Below, piece by piece: positions 22,028-33,664 of a stretch of DNA of 64,000 nucleotides. The stretch is from Tetracentron sinense (taxonomy: Eukaryota > Streptophyta > Magnoliopsida > Trochodendrales > Trochodendraceae): contig CM026551.1 of assembly GCA_015143295.1 (NCBI GenBank), positions 15,673,827 to 15,737,826 on the forward strand. Reading direction: 5' to 3'. Position 1 is the stretch's first letter; the number at the start of each line of letters is the position of its first letter. The notes under the pieces are model-generated. The model was not told the DNA's origin, made no database searches, and was given only the letters and a program-made list of their open reading frames with translations. A program made the position numbers and the translations under genes.

Positions 22028-22075
22028 TTTTGTTACTCTTTTTTTTTTGTGTCTAGAGGAGAGTATGAGCTCCTT

Positions 22076-22083
22076 TATTTATA
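22076..22083 (-). promoter_or_regulatory. TATA box of BBE-like copy 2
   Basis: TATAAATA on the minus strand, 49-56 bases before the ATG at 22027, implying a leader of roughly 20 bases. The same box is present before copies 3 and 5. Confidence 0.65.
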
Positions 22084-22637
22084 GAGTCCCTGAAAGAAAC
22101 TACTAATGTTTTTGAGAGAATGTGAACGTTGGAAATTTCTAATGAAGACAATTTTTTGAATTTTCTCTGCTGAAAATTCAAAGCTCAAAAAATGAACAAC
22201 CTACTTGGATGACACTTGACATTGGAAGTTGGAAGTTGCCCTTGAATTTCCTATACCGGCCCAAAGCTTTCTCCTGAGCCTTGCAATGGGTCGTGTCGGG
22301 TTTGGGTCAAGTCAGATTCGGGTTGGATATGATCAGCCTCGAGTTGAACTAATCAACCCGTTTATAAAAATATTGTTAACGACAAACCCGAATCAAAACC
22401 AATAAGGGAGCCCTCGAATCGAACCTGATTCTCTAACCTGCTTAAAATAAGTACATATGTTAATAAGTAGTTAAATTATAAAAATATTTAAGCGTACATC
22501 TAAATTCAATAAACATATATTTTAATTTTTTTTAACTGTCGGGTCTAGGAAGCAAAGCTCAAACCTAGAAATGTTTGTTGGTTTTAGAAAAGAAAAAAAA
22601 AAAGATCAAACCTAACCCAATTATGAATAGGAAAAAA
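22084..22637. other. Upstream flank of BBE-like copy 2 (type B)
   Basis: Non-coding; matches 32061-33365 (with a 600-bp insertion) and 62258-62820. Contains the word CTCAAAAAATGAACAACC conserved upstream of all copies, and a GGGTTTGGGTCA...GGGTTGGATATGATCAGCC stretch. No further gene. Confidence 0.6.
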
Positions 22638-22639
22638 GT

Positions 22640-22773
22640 AGTGAGACCGCAAAGGCCCGTGACCACACCAAGACCGTGCATGTGATGCACATATCTCAAA
22701 ATTTCAAAAACTGATTTAATGAAATTTTGAGATCTGTGCATCACATGCATGGTCTCGGCCCTTTGCGGTCTCA
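22640..22773. mobile_element. Fold-back MITE with TGAGACCGCAAAGGG ends, copy 1
   Basis: The two halves TGAGACCGCAAAGG ... GTGCATGTGATGCAC and GTGCATCACATGCATGGTCTC...CCTTTGCGGTCTCA form a long inverted repeat centred on a TTTAATGAAATT-like loop. Paralogues lie at 33369-33510 and (right end truncated) 62823-62950; a divergent relative is at 34761-34902. Confidence 0.75.
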
Positions 22774-23355
22774 GTAGCAAACTCCTTATAAGTAAATAAA
22801 GTCATACCAAATCCTCGGGTCCAAAACCTCAACCCAAATCCAACAAAAAGGCTTGTTTGGCCGGGTAGACGGTTGGGTCAGAAATTTTACCTCTACTTTT
22901 AGCCTCTACTTTTAGCCATATTGAATAGTTCTAAACACCTGAGTGCGAGGAGGCTCTTTTCTTGAAAGACAAGATAGGTGAAATACTTTACCATGCACGG
23001 GAGGAGAAGTAGGAAGAGGAGGATATAATCCACGTTGATTCACTGCCACCCGTCAATTTGTAATTGGTTGGTCAGTTTCCTTGAAAGACAAGATAAGGGA
23101 AAGAGTTTTCTCATGGAATACATTCTCTTAGAAGATTCATGCTTCTTCGAAGGGTGCTCTCATCAAGGATTGATTTTTGTGTCCTTGAAATTTCATTCAT
23201 CAAAGATGAAAAACTCTTCAAAACTCTTCATGTCCAATAAAATCTCTCCTATTGTACCAAACTTGCAAGAGTTTTTCAAATTTTCATTTCGTACGTAAAG
23301 GTTCTTTTTTCATGATAGGATAAAGGTTGTTTGGAAATGTCTTATCGAAGATGGG

Positions 23356-23935
23356 GTGTGAGTGTGTGTGTTTTCCTTCATTTGCCTGGAGTATTCACCT
23401 TGTGGTGTTACTGAGTTTACCAAAAAAAAAAAACAAAGCCTTAAGTGGTGTTAAGTTTAGTCTTATATCAGATGTATATCCGAGCACGCATGTCCTTATA
23501 AGTTCCATAGCGTCCTAAACGGTTGGTACCCGTTTTGGGAAGCTTTTGAGTAAAGCTTATAAAGGCTACGTGTGTGGTATGTCTGCATGAGTGTGTGTGT
23601 TTGCATGTGAGGTGTGAGTGTGTGTGTTTTCCTTCCTTTGCCTTAAGTATTCACCTTGTGGTGTTACTGAGTTTACCAAAAAAAAAAACAAAGCCTTAAG
23701 TGGTGTTAAGTTTAGTCCTATATCAGATGTATATCCGAGCACGCATGTCCTTATAAGTTCCATAGCGTCCTAAACGGTTGGTACCGGTTTGGGAAGCTTT
23801 TGAGTGAAGCTTATAAAGGCTACGTGTGTGGTATGTCTGCATGAGTGTGTGTGTTTGCATGTGAGGTATGAGTGTGTATGTTTTCCTTCCTTTGCCTTCA
23901 GTATTCACCTTGTGATGTTACTGAGTTTACCAAAA
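23356..23935. repeat. Tandem repeat, about 255-bp unit, 2.3 copies
   Basis: Units begin GTGTGAGTGTGTGTG at 23356 and 23612, and GTATGAGTGTGTATG at 23866. Each unit includes TTCACCTTGTGGTGTTACTG, an A-run and GGTTGGTACC. The frames VCVCFPSFA seen in it are repeat artefacts. Confidence 0.88.
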
Positions 23936-25138
23936 AAATGGATGGATTGTAAGAGTTCTTTGTCAAAAGTTAGAAAAATGGTTTTAGACTTCCACACATC
24001 ATTCAGACATGGGGATATAAACTATTAAAAAAATTGGAGAAAAGTTTTCCACGCCAATGACCAGCACATCTACAAACCTTGCACGTCTTATGAAAAGTTT
24101 TCCACGTGCCATGAAAACCGAATCAAGGGATCGTGAGGCTCGCTAGCACTCGGCTTGTATAGAACTTCGCTGGGCTTTACCGGTAGCCATTGAGGCTGAC
24201 TTAATTATTAAACGATTAAAAGGAGTTTATGTGGCATTAAAAAAATCAAATAAGCCAAGTTAAATCCTAGTCGTTAGGGATTAGTTTTAACCGGTTCAAA
24301 TTAGGGGTGTATTTGGGAGTACCCATAAATTTAACCGTGAAAGATTTACGAGAAATTACGTTTAAGTGCATAAGTTAATTAATAATCGCCGCATGCGGCG
24401 TTACACTTAAAAACGTGGCCTCACGAACGGTTTTGTCTGAACTGTTACACATGCGCCGTTTAACTTAAAAGGCGGCTCACGAACGGTTTCTTCTATTGAC
24501 AAAGCATCATCTCGTGCTCAAGCAACATTTATAGGCAGTGATTAACCCATGGCGCATTTGACTATTTAGTCGAATGTTGTGTTGATTTGATCCTTTAACA
24601 CTCTTTTAATTATGATTCTGTTAAAAAAAAATTAAAGTAAATATCATTTTAATAATCAAGAGTAGTTTACTTAATTTTAAGAGTGGATGAATCTTAACCA
24701 CAGTTGATAGGCATTTAAAAGGAGCTGTAGATCAATAAGGAAGTCAAATGTGCAGTGGTAAGCAAAGCATTTTCCCTAATTTAATGACAGACATATTCTT
24801 TTAGCGCAAATACTATTGGGCCATAACCCGGTTAGCTGTGTTACTATTTTATTTTCTTTTATGATAATTTAGGGTGTCCTCAACTTGTTTAGGTGGGATT
24901 AATTCCGGAATATGGGCGGGCTTGAACTCGAAATTTATTAGTGGATTGGTGAGTTTAGCATTTCAAGTTGAACCAAATAGTAGACATCAAACGATGCACT
25001 ACAATTTATGAGAATGATCCCAACCATAAACATGGAAGATTATCTTCTCTTGTAATTTTAGTTTTCCAACATATGTAAAAAAAGAGAATGTAATATTTGT
25101 CAGGACAAAAACAGGCTTTCTTTACTATTATAAGAGAA
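23936..25138. other. Duplicated non-coding block upstream of copy 2
   Basis: Matches 34190-35600 upstream of copy 3. Includes GTGAGGCTCGCTA...GGTAGCNATTGAGGCTGAC and a CACGAACGGTTTTGTC repeat. No gene seen. Confidence 0.6.
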
Positions 25139-25414
25139 CTAGCGGCTGACACGTGCGATGCACGTGAGAGCGAGGGGAAGGAGTTAACCATAGTTAATAG
25201 GAGTTAAAAGGGACACGTGTTAACCCGAGGGGGCGATTGAACTCTCTCTAAGTTCAATCACGATTGACTGTGATTCTATTCTTTAAATAGATAAATGAGG
25301 GTAGTTTGGGAATTAAAGTATAATATTAAATTAAAGTTTTGTTTTATATAAGGGTAGTTTAGGAAATTTGAAAAATTCAGGCTACGCCTGCCTCTCCCAT
25401 TATAATAGTAAAGA
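25139..25414 (-). mobile_element. Small Helitron with paralogous empty site
   Basis: Minus strand: TCTTTACTATTATAATGGG at 25414, ending in the hairpin CACGTGCATCGCACGTG, then CTAG|T at 25139. The duplicated block at about 35600-35612 lacks it and reads GAGAATGACAG; here the flanks are GAGAA and CGACAG. Insertion is thus between A and T with no duplication, as Helitrons do. 276 bp, no ORF. Confidence 0.8.
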
Positions 25415-25822
25415 CGACAGTTTAAGAATGTTGATTCTATTTTATTATAATTAGAAATTAAATTATCCTTACGTTTATCTTCTATGGTTCTATAATGAGA
25501 ATGATAAAATTATTCTCCTATTTATATCTTCTCTATCTCTACTATTATAATGTTTATAGGACACTTATAAATGTTAATTGAACAAAATTGTTCTTACATT
25601 TATAACTTTACTATTATAACGAAAGTGGTTATTATAATAAGGATTCTAACATTAAGAAGTAAACTTCTCTTCTAATCCAGCATTAGAAAGCTTTGAGAAA
25701 AATTCACTGCAGAAATTTATTCAATAATCAAAACTCATATCTTCAATGAGTTACATAACTATTCATAGGGAAAGAAACCTAATACCCTAATTAGAAATAA
25801 CTAGAATAAAGAAACTACTAAT

Positions 25823-26401
25823 TAGGGGTGTCAATGAGCCGAGCCAGCTCGGCTCGACTCGAAAAAAAACGAGCTTGAGCTTTTACTTTGGGCTCGTTGA
25901 GCCGAGCCTTAAAAGTAAGCTCGAAAAATAAAGGAGCTGAGCCAAGCCTGAACAATAGGTGGCTCAGCTCGGCTCGGCTCGGCTAGATTAATTTTATAAT
26001 AATACCCTTTAAAAATTAAATTTATATTATATATTTAGTATACATTTTTTTGGTAAAATTTATATAGTGTACATTAACATAATTATTTTTGTTTAAGTTT
26101 TAACTCAGGCTTTCATGTGAGTCACATGACATCCCATAGAAAAAAATGTCATTTTAATTTTTTTTAATTGAATTTAGTGCTTATCAATGTATTTAAAAAA
26201 TAAATAAAAATTATCGAGCAAAGCCAAACGAAGCTTGAGCTCAATGATCTGTGGACGAGCCGAGCCGAGCTCGAGCCTCTGTAAAATTCCAACTAGCCGA
26301 GCTGAGCTCGAGCCTCTGTAAAATTCCAACGAGATGAGCCGAGCTCGAGCCTCTGTAAAATTCCAATGAGCTGTGTCCAGCTCGGCTCGTTGACACCCCT
26401 A
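25823..26401. mobile_element. hAT-type MITE with 8-bp target duplication
   Basis: Starts TAGGGGTGTCAATGAGCC, ends GTTGACACCCCTA (inverted). Flanked by CTACTAAT at 25815-25822 and 26402-26409. A related sequence at about 40665 has the empty site GAAACTACCAATCC. Inside the right half, a unit GAGCTCGAGCCTCTGTAAAA is repeated three to four times (26250-26370). No transposase. Confidence 0.9.
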
Positions 26402-26696
26402 CTACTAATCCTAATAGCAATCTAACTCTAATAGTAATAGAATAAGTCAACATGACTTATTTCCATTAACTCCTTAACACTAATAGGAAAGTAAATCAAT
26501 TACTAATTGTTGGAAATTCTGGAAATCCTGTAAAAAAAATCAGAATTTACCAAAATACCCCTACGAAAGAGATTTGGCATATCTTCATAACTAATGACCT
26601 GATTGGAGCCATAGGGGTGTCGTACCACTTGGAAAGTGGTCACCTAGCTTGCCGTTGGGTTTGTTGGACTAGGGTGGGTCCATTTGGGACCCACGT

Positions 26697-29055
26697 GTCC
26701 CTATTCACCCCTATCAACTATGGTTATGATTCACTAACCCTTAGGATCGAATAATTTAACCTTGATTTTTAGAAAAAAAAAATTAAAGAAACTTATAACT
26801 CTGGTTAAGAATTTTTAACCATTTGGGTTATATTTTTCAAATATTTTTATCTAAAAACCAAGATTAGATTACTGAACCCTAATGGTTAGTGAATTTTAAC
26901 CACAACTAATAGGAGTGAACATGGACACGTGTTCAAGGGCGGAGCCAGGAATTTGTCTTTGGAGGGCCAAATACATATATAAAAAAAAAGTAATAGGTTT
27001 GGAGTTCGAGGTTGTAGTTGTTGTTTCCATTTCGTAACGAAATGGCCCTTCCTCACTAGTCCAAACCCCAATTTTAAATACTCATCACCTATTATTAAGA
27101 TTCACTCACCCCTAGGGTTAAGCAATCCAATCTTGGTTTTTCAAAACAAAAAAACCAAAATCTTAACTTTAATTTATTTAAACTTAACTAGGGTTAAAGG
27201 GTTGTTAAATGGGACACGATGGTAAGATACGAAACGGACCCAGGGTACGCTAATCATTGCTCTTAAAAATTCTTTTTACATGGTGGGATATTGTTCTTTC
27301 TCTCTCTCATATGAACCTTTGGATGAGGGGAAGTGGTCAGTCAGATTTAAGATCATCCATATGGTTCATGTATGTTGGATTAGGGGGAGGGTTGTCAATG
27401 GGCTAGAGTAGGGTCTTTCCAAGCCCATTCGTCAAGAAATAACAAGAGCCCTAGCTCGGCCCAAGCTAGACCGAGCTTGAACAAGCCATGCCCAAGCCCT
27501 ACCCTAACATGAACCGGATTGGGCTCGACCAAGTTTGGTTTGATATCACATCTATTTTCTGAAAATGTGTGAGAAATAGCAATAGAATTTGTAAGCTAAC
27601 TAGTCGTGAACCGAACCTTTGCCTAGACCACGTGAAAATGTGGTAGAGGAACCTGCCAAGCCAATTGAGAGAAAGCTCAACTATTACCCTATGTATGCAA
27701 AACTTGACCCATTGCTAGGCTAAGCGCTATGATGTAATTTTGTATAATCTCCCACCTGAATCGCAACAAAGATTCCCAGCTATAAATCGGCAAGGCATGC
27801 AAAGCCTCCACTGAGAAGGCCAGAGCAGAATAACACAAACATCGTGTAGATCAAGACAGGGGCGATGCCACTTTTCAAGCTTAGATCACACACACAGGAG
27901 CAATACTATACCAAATGAAGGGTTGCATTATTCATTGAAAATTAGAACCCGTTAAAAGACATACAATTGTCTGAAAAAGGCAAAAAGAGCAAAGCATATT
28001 CTAGTATGTCCCAGACAATTGAGTTGCCACATCAACCAAAGCCACAAGCTAGAGCATAGAGAAAAGTGATCCCATCTTCATAGTAGAATCATTAAATCAT
28101 TCGGTTACGAGAGACAAAATCTGTTCACCTTTGAAGGCTCATACGATTGAACAAAGATTCTTTGAATATTCTTTGACTTAGCCGTATGGAGGACGATGAT
28201 CTTCCAGAACCTATCTGAATAGATCAGTTCAGAAGAGGGCATCATGCTCAAGATCTTGTCAAGAAATTGTTTGCATACTTAGTCAATTTGAAAAATGAAA
28301 GAAGACCATGTTTGACACATCGTTTCTCCATATTCCCTGTAACCAATCAAGTTTATATTAATAACATCCACTAGTAGCCCTCCGAACCTAACAACCTTTC
28401 ATTTACTACACTTTTATACCGGGACACCCCCCATAGAAGTTTCTCATAGCTTAATCTATGTCGTGGCCTGATCCTAAAAATCGTACATAGGCAACCTAAA
28501 AATCAAGTGTGGTCAAATCAATCACCTTTCTTGAGCAAAATACAATTTCTGCAAAATGGAAAAAAATCAATGAAAATCCAAAGAAAAAAACCAAAGTCCA
28601 AAAGAAAAGAGAGAGTCAAATCATGCCTATTTATGCATGTATATTGATTAGTTGAAATGCAGAAGGTTGAATACCTAGAGGATGATATCAAGGCCCTGAA
28701 TCCGCTAACCCTAATTATATGGGTGGCTTTGGTTAGATTTGATGTGTTGATATCGGAACCTAAAAGATAACCTAGATGAAAGTTGGTCCTGACACTCAAG
28801 TACATGTCTTACCGCATGATAGGTATTATAAGCACATGTCTCACAAGCCTAAGCACAAGTCCAAGCACAAGATTTTCATGTTACATGTCATTGGGGATTT
28901 TCATGTTACATGTCATGGGGGAATCATCCATATTGCATGTCATTGAGAATAATCATGTTACAGGCGTTGTCGAAACATCTTTCATATCATTGGATATTAT
29001 CATGTTACATGCGTTGTCGAATCATCATTCATGTCATTGAGAACTATCATCTTAC
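26697..29055. repeat. Segmental duplication block, second copy
   Basis: Counterpart of 11600-14265 and 53384-55933. It lacks the MITE at 13394 and the solo LTR, so both arrived after duplication or in the other copy only. It sits before BBE-like copy 3 without a type-A gene preceding it. Confidence 0.8.
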
Positions 29056-29450
29056 AGGCATTGTTGAATCATCTCACATGCATTGTTACACATGCTTACA
29101 TGAACTTACATGAACATATACAAGTCTTATATGTTTATTTTCACAGCTTGGTGACTACTGGTAAAATTTTCTAAAATTCAATCCAAAATGTGATTCCAAA
29201 TTTGATTTTGAAAACCAAATTAATTTTTTGTTTATATCTATTGAAATTCTATTTTGGGCTTTATTTAGTTTCTAAATTAATGCTTAGACTTTTAGCAATG
29301 TAATTTTGGGCCATATATATAGATTGAAATTGATGGTTGATAATCTTAGTTATATGGTTTGAGATATGTTTGTAGGTTTATATTTATTTCGAGACATGTT
29401 TGTCGGTTTATTAAATTGATGAAATTATTAAGAAATATATATTTTCCTTA

Positions 29451-29891
29451 GGCTTCATTTGTTTGAGAGGAAAATAGATGTAGGAAATCATTTTTAAGGG
29501 AAAAGTTTTCCTTCAAGTGTTCAGTATCCTAAAAAATACACTGTAATGTAGAAAACTTTTCCCACGAGTTAATATTTCCCATGGAAATTTTTTTTCTCAA
29601 ATGTGAAGTGAAGTTAAATCCTTTGAAAGACCCTTTACTAAGGTCTCCAAATAAAAACACGAACTCTCCTAAATTTATTTATTTATTTATATTATTTCAT
29701 TATTAACTTTTTTTTATTCATTATTATTGATTATTTTTTATTTTTCTGATAATTCTTATTAGATTTTCTGATATTTTTTTTTCCTTTTAGCACAATAGAA
29801 AAGTGAATATTAAGAAAAAAATATAATGAAAAATAATTCTTTTGAAAAACTTTTCTTTTCCATCCCATTTTCCATGCAAACAAACACGGCC
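29451..29891. mobile_element. Large fold-back element, copy 2 (no inner MITE)
   Basis: GGCTTCATTTGTTTG ... CAAACAAACACGGCC. Same element as 19422-20005 without the 141-bp inner MITE. Confidence 0.55.
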
Positions 29892-30385
29892 TAATGAATT
29901 TTCATTCCAATTAAACAAACACTGACAAGTAAAATAAGTCATTTTCCACTCAATTTTCAGGATTGCAACCAAACATGCATCTTAAACAAGCTGGGAAATG
30001 ATTATTTTCTTATAAAATATTTTTCTCCTAATTAATTTTATACCGTACAATACTTTACGTGCAAACAAATGGAGCCTAAGGAAAAACAGTCTAAAATGAC
30101 ACAATTTGCAACTACTTCATTTAGGCACCCAAATGGCCCTTAATATCGCGAATACAATGAATCTATTTCGGACAAAAAGAAGAAAATATTATTGAAAAAC
30201 AGAAAAGATGTACCTAGAGAAAAGAAACGAATCATTACACGAACTTTTACAAAGCATCAGTTTTATTTATCGATACTACAATACGATATCTATGCAGATC
30301 CATGAAGCCTTTATTTTTTGGTTCTATAATAAAACATTGTTCTTACTAAGGAAAATGCCCAAACAACCAAGGTATCATGCACTCT

Positions 30386-32008
30386 CTAGTCACCTCTCTT
30401 CTTCCCCCATGATGAAAGAGATGGGATGCTTTGTTCATTCCTGAAGAAATTACCTGGATCAACCTTAGTCTTCACATGCACCAATCTGTTGAAGTTATTC
30501 TTGAAATACTTAGTACCCCAAATGCTTGCTTGTTTGTAGCTTGTACTACCATTAATGTTGTTGGTACCCAAGTCAAGATCCCTGTAGTTGATATATGCAG
30601 CCCTTGGAGACTTGGAGACATAGGGAGTCATGTAACTGTAAAGCCTTCTTATCCAATCTATATGCCTTTGGGATGCCTCAGTTCCTTCTTCTTCCCAGAA
30701 CACCACGTGATGGATTTTATATAAGTTCCCATCTCTATGTGGAAAAGGAATTGCAGACTCTGAGATCTCACTCATCCGTCCGCCGTAAGGAATAAAGAGC
30801 ATCTCGCTCGTCTTTGCCTCTTCTTCGAAAAACAATTTCCATATTCCTTCCAGTCCAATTTCAGAAATGGGTTCCTTTACATAGTCTGATTTTCCCTTGA
30901 AGAATACCTTGGACTGAGGAACTCTGTCCAGTAAAACATCATAGGATGTTCCACTTGGGAATCCGGCAAAATAGAGAATCGATTCGATCCATGACATTTC
31001 AGTACAGTCCTTTCTTTCCAAACCCAACTCTGGGAAGCTCTCATTTGTCTGTTGAAGGAGCTTTTCAACACCACCAAGGAACAAAGAGTTGAATGAAACT
31101 TGAATTGTTTTGCCACCTTCTCTAGTGGCATTTGCGAGAGATATTTTGACTCTGATGTTGAGATCTTCATGAAACTTATTTGCAATGTACTGCCACCTGT
31201 GAAGAATCTTTGTTGCACCTTGTTCCAAGTTCTTGTTGAGTGTGAAAACAGTCACAGTTGGTGGTACAGGAACCAACCTTATTTTCCATGAAAGGATAAC
31301 TCCAAAGCTAGCTCCTCCCCCTCCTCTGATGGCCCAAAACAGTTCTTCCCCCATGGAATTTCTGTTGAGAATTCGGCCATTAACATCAACTAGGTAAGCA
31401 TCAAGAACATTGTCAGCTGCGAGGCCGTATTTTCGAATTAGTGTACCGTATCCACCTCCGCTGAAGTGCCCCCCAACGCCTACAGTGGGGCAAAGCCCGG
31501 CCGGGAAGCCTTGTGTCTTACTTTTCTCGGCGATACTATAGTAAACTTCGCCGATGGTTGCACCGGCCTGGATCCATGCACTATTATCATCTATATCGAC
31601 ACTAATGGATCGCATATTGATTAGGTCGACGATGATGAATGGGACATCAGATACATAAGAGAGGCCCTCATAGTCGTGACCCCCGCTTCGAACCCTAATC
31701 TGCATGCCATGTTGTCTAGAACAAACAACAGCTGCTTGAACTTGGTATTCATTCAATGGTGTAATAATAAGTTGAGGTTTAGGGGAGGTGGATGACAAGA
31801 ATCTAAGGTTTCGTATTGAGTATTGCAAGATAGATGAATATGATGAATTGTTTGGGGTGTAAAGGACTTTTGAGATTGGGGTGGAGGGCTGAGAATGGAG
31901 GTAAAGGCATTGGAGAAAGTTTTCATGGCTTGAGTTCGAAATTGCCCATGAAAATGAGAACAAAAGGGTTGAAAGTAGTGAAAATAATGCAAAGGTTGAC
32001 GTTTTCAT
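30386..32008 (-). CDS. BBE-like FAD-linked oxidase, copy 3 (type B), intact
   Basis: Single-exon 540-residue gene, very close to copy 2. The start at 32008 (MKTSTFALFS) is chosen because it matches the signal peptide of the other copies; the frame stays open for 40 codons upstream, but that region spans the TATA box (32053-32060). The signal peptide ends at [12 protein letters not shown] gives His111, [11 protein letters not shown] gives Cys173 and Val176. Distinctive changes are NIRVKISLANATREGG where other copies have [15 protein letters not shown], and NEYQVQ for NESQVQ or NESHVQ, which removes one N-glycosylation site. The active-site strand reads FPHRDGNLYKIHHVVFW. Upstream lies a 600-bp hAT insertion at 32206, about 145 bases beyond the TATA box. 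The function is a secreted flavin oxidase with unknown substrate. Confidence 0.93.
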   Translation of the reverse strand: MKTSTFALFSLLSTLLFSFSWAISNSSHENFLQCLYLHSQPSTPISKVLYTPNNSSYSSILQYSIRNLRFLSSTSPKPQLIITPLNEYQVQAAVVCSRQHGMQIRVRSGGHDYEGLSYVSDVPFIIVDLINMRSISVDIDDNSAWIQAGATIGEVYYSIAEKSKTQGFPAGLCPTVGVGGHFSGGGYGTLIRKYGLAADNVLDAYLVDVNGRILNRNSMGEELFWAIRGGGGASFGVILSWKIRLVPVPPTVTVFTLNKNLEQGATKILHRWQYIANKFHEDLNIRVKISLANATREGGKTIQVSFNSLFLGGVEKLLQQTNESFPELGLERKDCTEMSWIESILYFAGFPSGTSYDVLLDRVPQSKVFFKGKSDYVKEPISEIGLEGIWKLFFEEEAKTSEMLFIPYGGRMSEISESAIPFPHRDGNLYKIHHVVFWEEEGTEASQRHIDWIRRLYSYMTPYVSKSPRAAYINYRDLDLGTNNINGSTSYKQASIWGTKYFKNNFNRLVHVKTKVDPGNFFRNEQSIPSLSSWGKKRGD

Positions 32009-32052
32009 TTTTGTTACTCTTTTTTGAGTCCAGAGGAGTGTATGAGCTCCTT

Positions 32053-32060
32053 TATTTATA
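32053..32060 (-). promoter_or_regulatory. TATA box of BBE-like copy 3
   Basis: TATAAATA on the minus strand, 45-52 bases upstream of the ATG. The hAT insertion at 32206-32805 displaces all more distal upstream sequence by 600 bases. Confidence 0.65.
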
Positions 32061-32205
32061 GAGTCCCTTAAAGAAACTACTAATGTTTTTGAGAGAATGT
32101 GAACGTTGTAAATTTCTAATGAAGACAATTATTTGAATTTTCTCAGTTGAAAATTCAAAGCTCAAAAAATGAACAACCTACTTGGATGGCATTTGACATT
32201 GGAAG

Positions 32206-32805
32206 CAGGGACGGAGCCACATGGGGCACAGGGGGGCTTTATGGGAATTTTTTTGTTTGTATAGTGTAATGTGGGTGTGGCCTAGGAGCAAGAGCAAAGC
32301 CGGGTGGTGGTGGGGGATCTAAGCCCCCCCTGAAAATTTTGAGAAAAATTTTATTTATTTATTTATTTATATTATTTAATTTAAGATGGCGTAGGCATAT
32401 GAAAATGCTTAAATTACTGGTATTTTCCATCATGTAATGAAATGACCCGTCCTCATTAGTCCACGCCCCTCTTTAACACTCACCGATTGTGGTTAAGATT
32501 CAGTCACCCAAAGAGTTAAGCAATCCAACCTAGTTTTTTAGAAGAGAAAAACAATAAAAAGCTTAAATTTAATTTTGATAAGCTTAATGAGGGTTAAAGG
32601 AGTGTTAAAAGGGATACGAGGACACAACGGTATAAGCAGCGCGTCCGCGAATCATCACTACTCAAAACTATATTCTTTACCAACGGACAAAGAGACGAGA
32701 TGACCCACAAACTTGGCACTAATTTTTTTTTTCGGGGGCTAAGCCCCCAAACCCCCACACCTCACCATTAGCCTCCCCTGGCCGAAAATCCTGGCTCCGC
32801 CCCTA
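32206..32805. mobile_element. hAT-type non-autonomous element, 8-bp target duplication
   Basis: Starts CAGGGACGGAGCCA, ends TGGCTCCGCCCCTA (inverted). Flanked by ATTGGAAG at 32198-32205 and 32806-32813. Absent from the equivalent positions upstream of copies 2 (about 22230) and 5 (about 62400). 600 bp; no transposase frame. Confidence 0.9.
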
Positions 32806-33124
32806 ATTGGAAGTTGCCCTTGAATTTCCTATACCAGCCCAAAGCTTTCTCCTAAGCCTTGCAATGGGTCATGTCGGGTTTGGGTCAGGTTAGATTCGGG
32901 TTGGAAATGATCAGCCTCGAGTTGAATTGATCAACCCGTTTATTAAAATATTGTTAACGACGAACCCGAATCAAAACCAATAAGGGAGCCCTCGAATCGA
33001 ACCTGATTCTCTAATTTGCTTAAAATAATTACATATGTTAATACGTAGTTAAATCATAAAAATATTTAGGCGTACATATAATTCAATAAACATATATTTT
33101 ATTTTTTTTAACAGTTTAAATATA

Positions 33125-33240
33125 ATGCGGAGCTCTGGATGTGAGGAGCTCCCTTTTTACACAGTTGGGATAATTACACATTTGCCACCCGACTGTGTAA
33201 AAAGGGAACTCTTCACATTCGGAGCTCTGCATTAAAATTA
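33125..33240. mobile_element. Short fold-back MITE with GGAGCTC arms
   Basis: AATGCGGAGCTC...CCTTTTTACACAG pairs with CTGTGTAAAAAGG...CGGAGCTCTGCATT. Absent from the copy-2 and copy-5 flanks. A relative lies at about 63605-63715. Confidence 0.7.
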
Positions 33241-33368
33241 ATCTCTTTTTTTAAACCTGTCGGGTCTAGGAAGCAAAGCTCAAACCTAAAAATGCTTGTT
33301 GGTTTTAGAAAGAAAAAAAAAAAAAAAAAGGTCAAACCTAACCCAATTATAAATAGGCAAAAAGATAG

Positions 33369-33510
33369 TGAGACCGGAAAGGGCCGAGGCCACATCGAGA
33401 CCGTGCATGGGATGTACGGATCTTAAAATTTCAAAAATTGATTTGATGAAATTTTGAAATCCGGGCATCACATGCATGGTCTCGTGTGGTGTTGGCCGTT
33501 TGCAGTCTCA
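33369..33510. mobile_element. Fold-back MITE with TGAGACCG ends, copy 2
   Basis: Paralogue of 22640-22773; ends TGAGACCGGAAAGGGCC and CAGTCTCA. Confidence 0.7.
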
Positions 33511-33664
33511 ATAGCGAAGTCATTATAAGTAAATAAAGTCAAACCCAATCCCGGGGTCCAAAACCTCAACCCAAATCCAACAAAAAGCCGGGTTGACGGT
33601 TGGATAAAGGTTCATTTGGCATGTAAAGTTTCTTTTGACATGATTCCATAAGGAGCCTTATCCA

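Noticed and set aside
23723..23908. His/Thr-rich frame (HTHTLMQTYHT)
   Set aside because: Product of the GT-rich 255-bp tandem repeat.
30431..30795. Plus-strand frames of 66-97 codons repeated opposite every BBE-like gene
   Set aside because: Conserved only because the minus-strand gene is conserved.
32009..32128. 40-codon in-frame extension upstream of BBE-like copy 3
   Set aside because: It crosses the TATA box and has no counterpart in copies 2 and 5; the 540-residue start carries the signal peptide.
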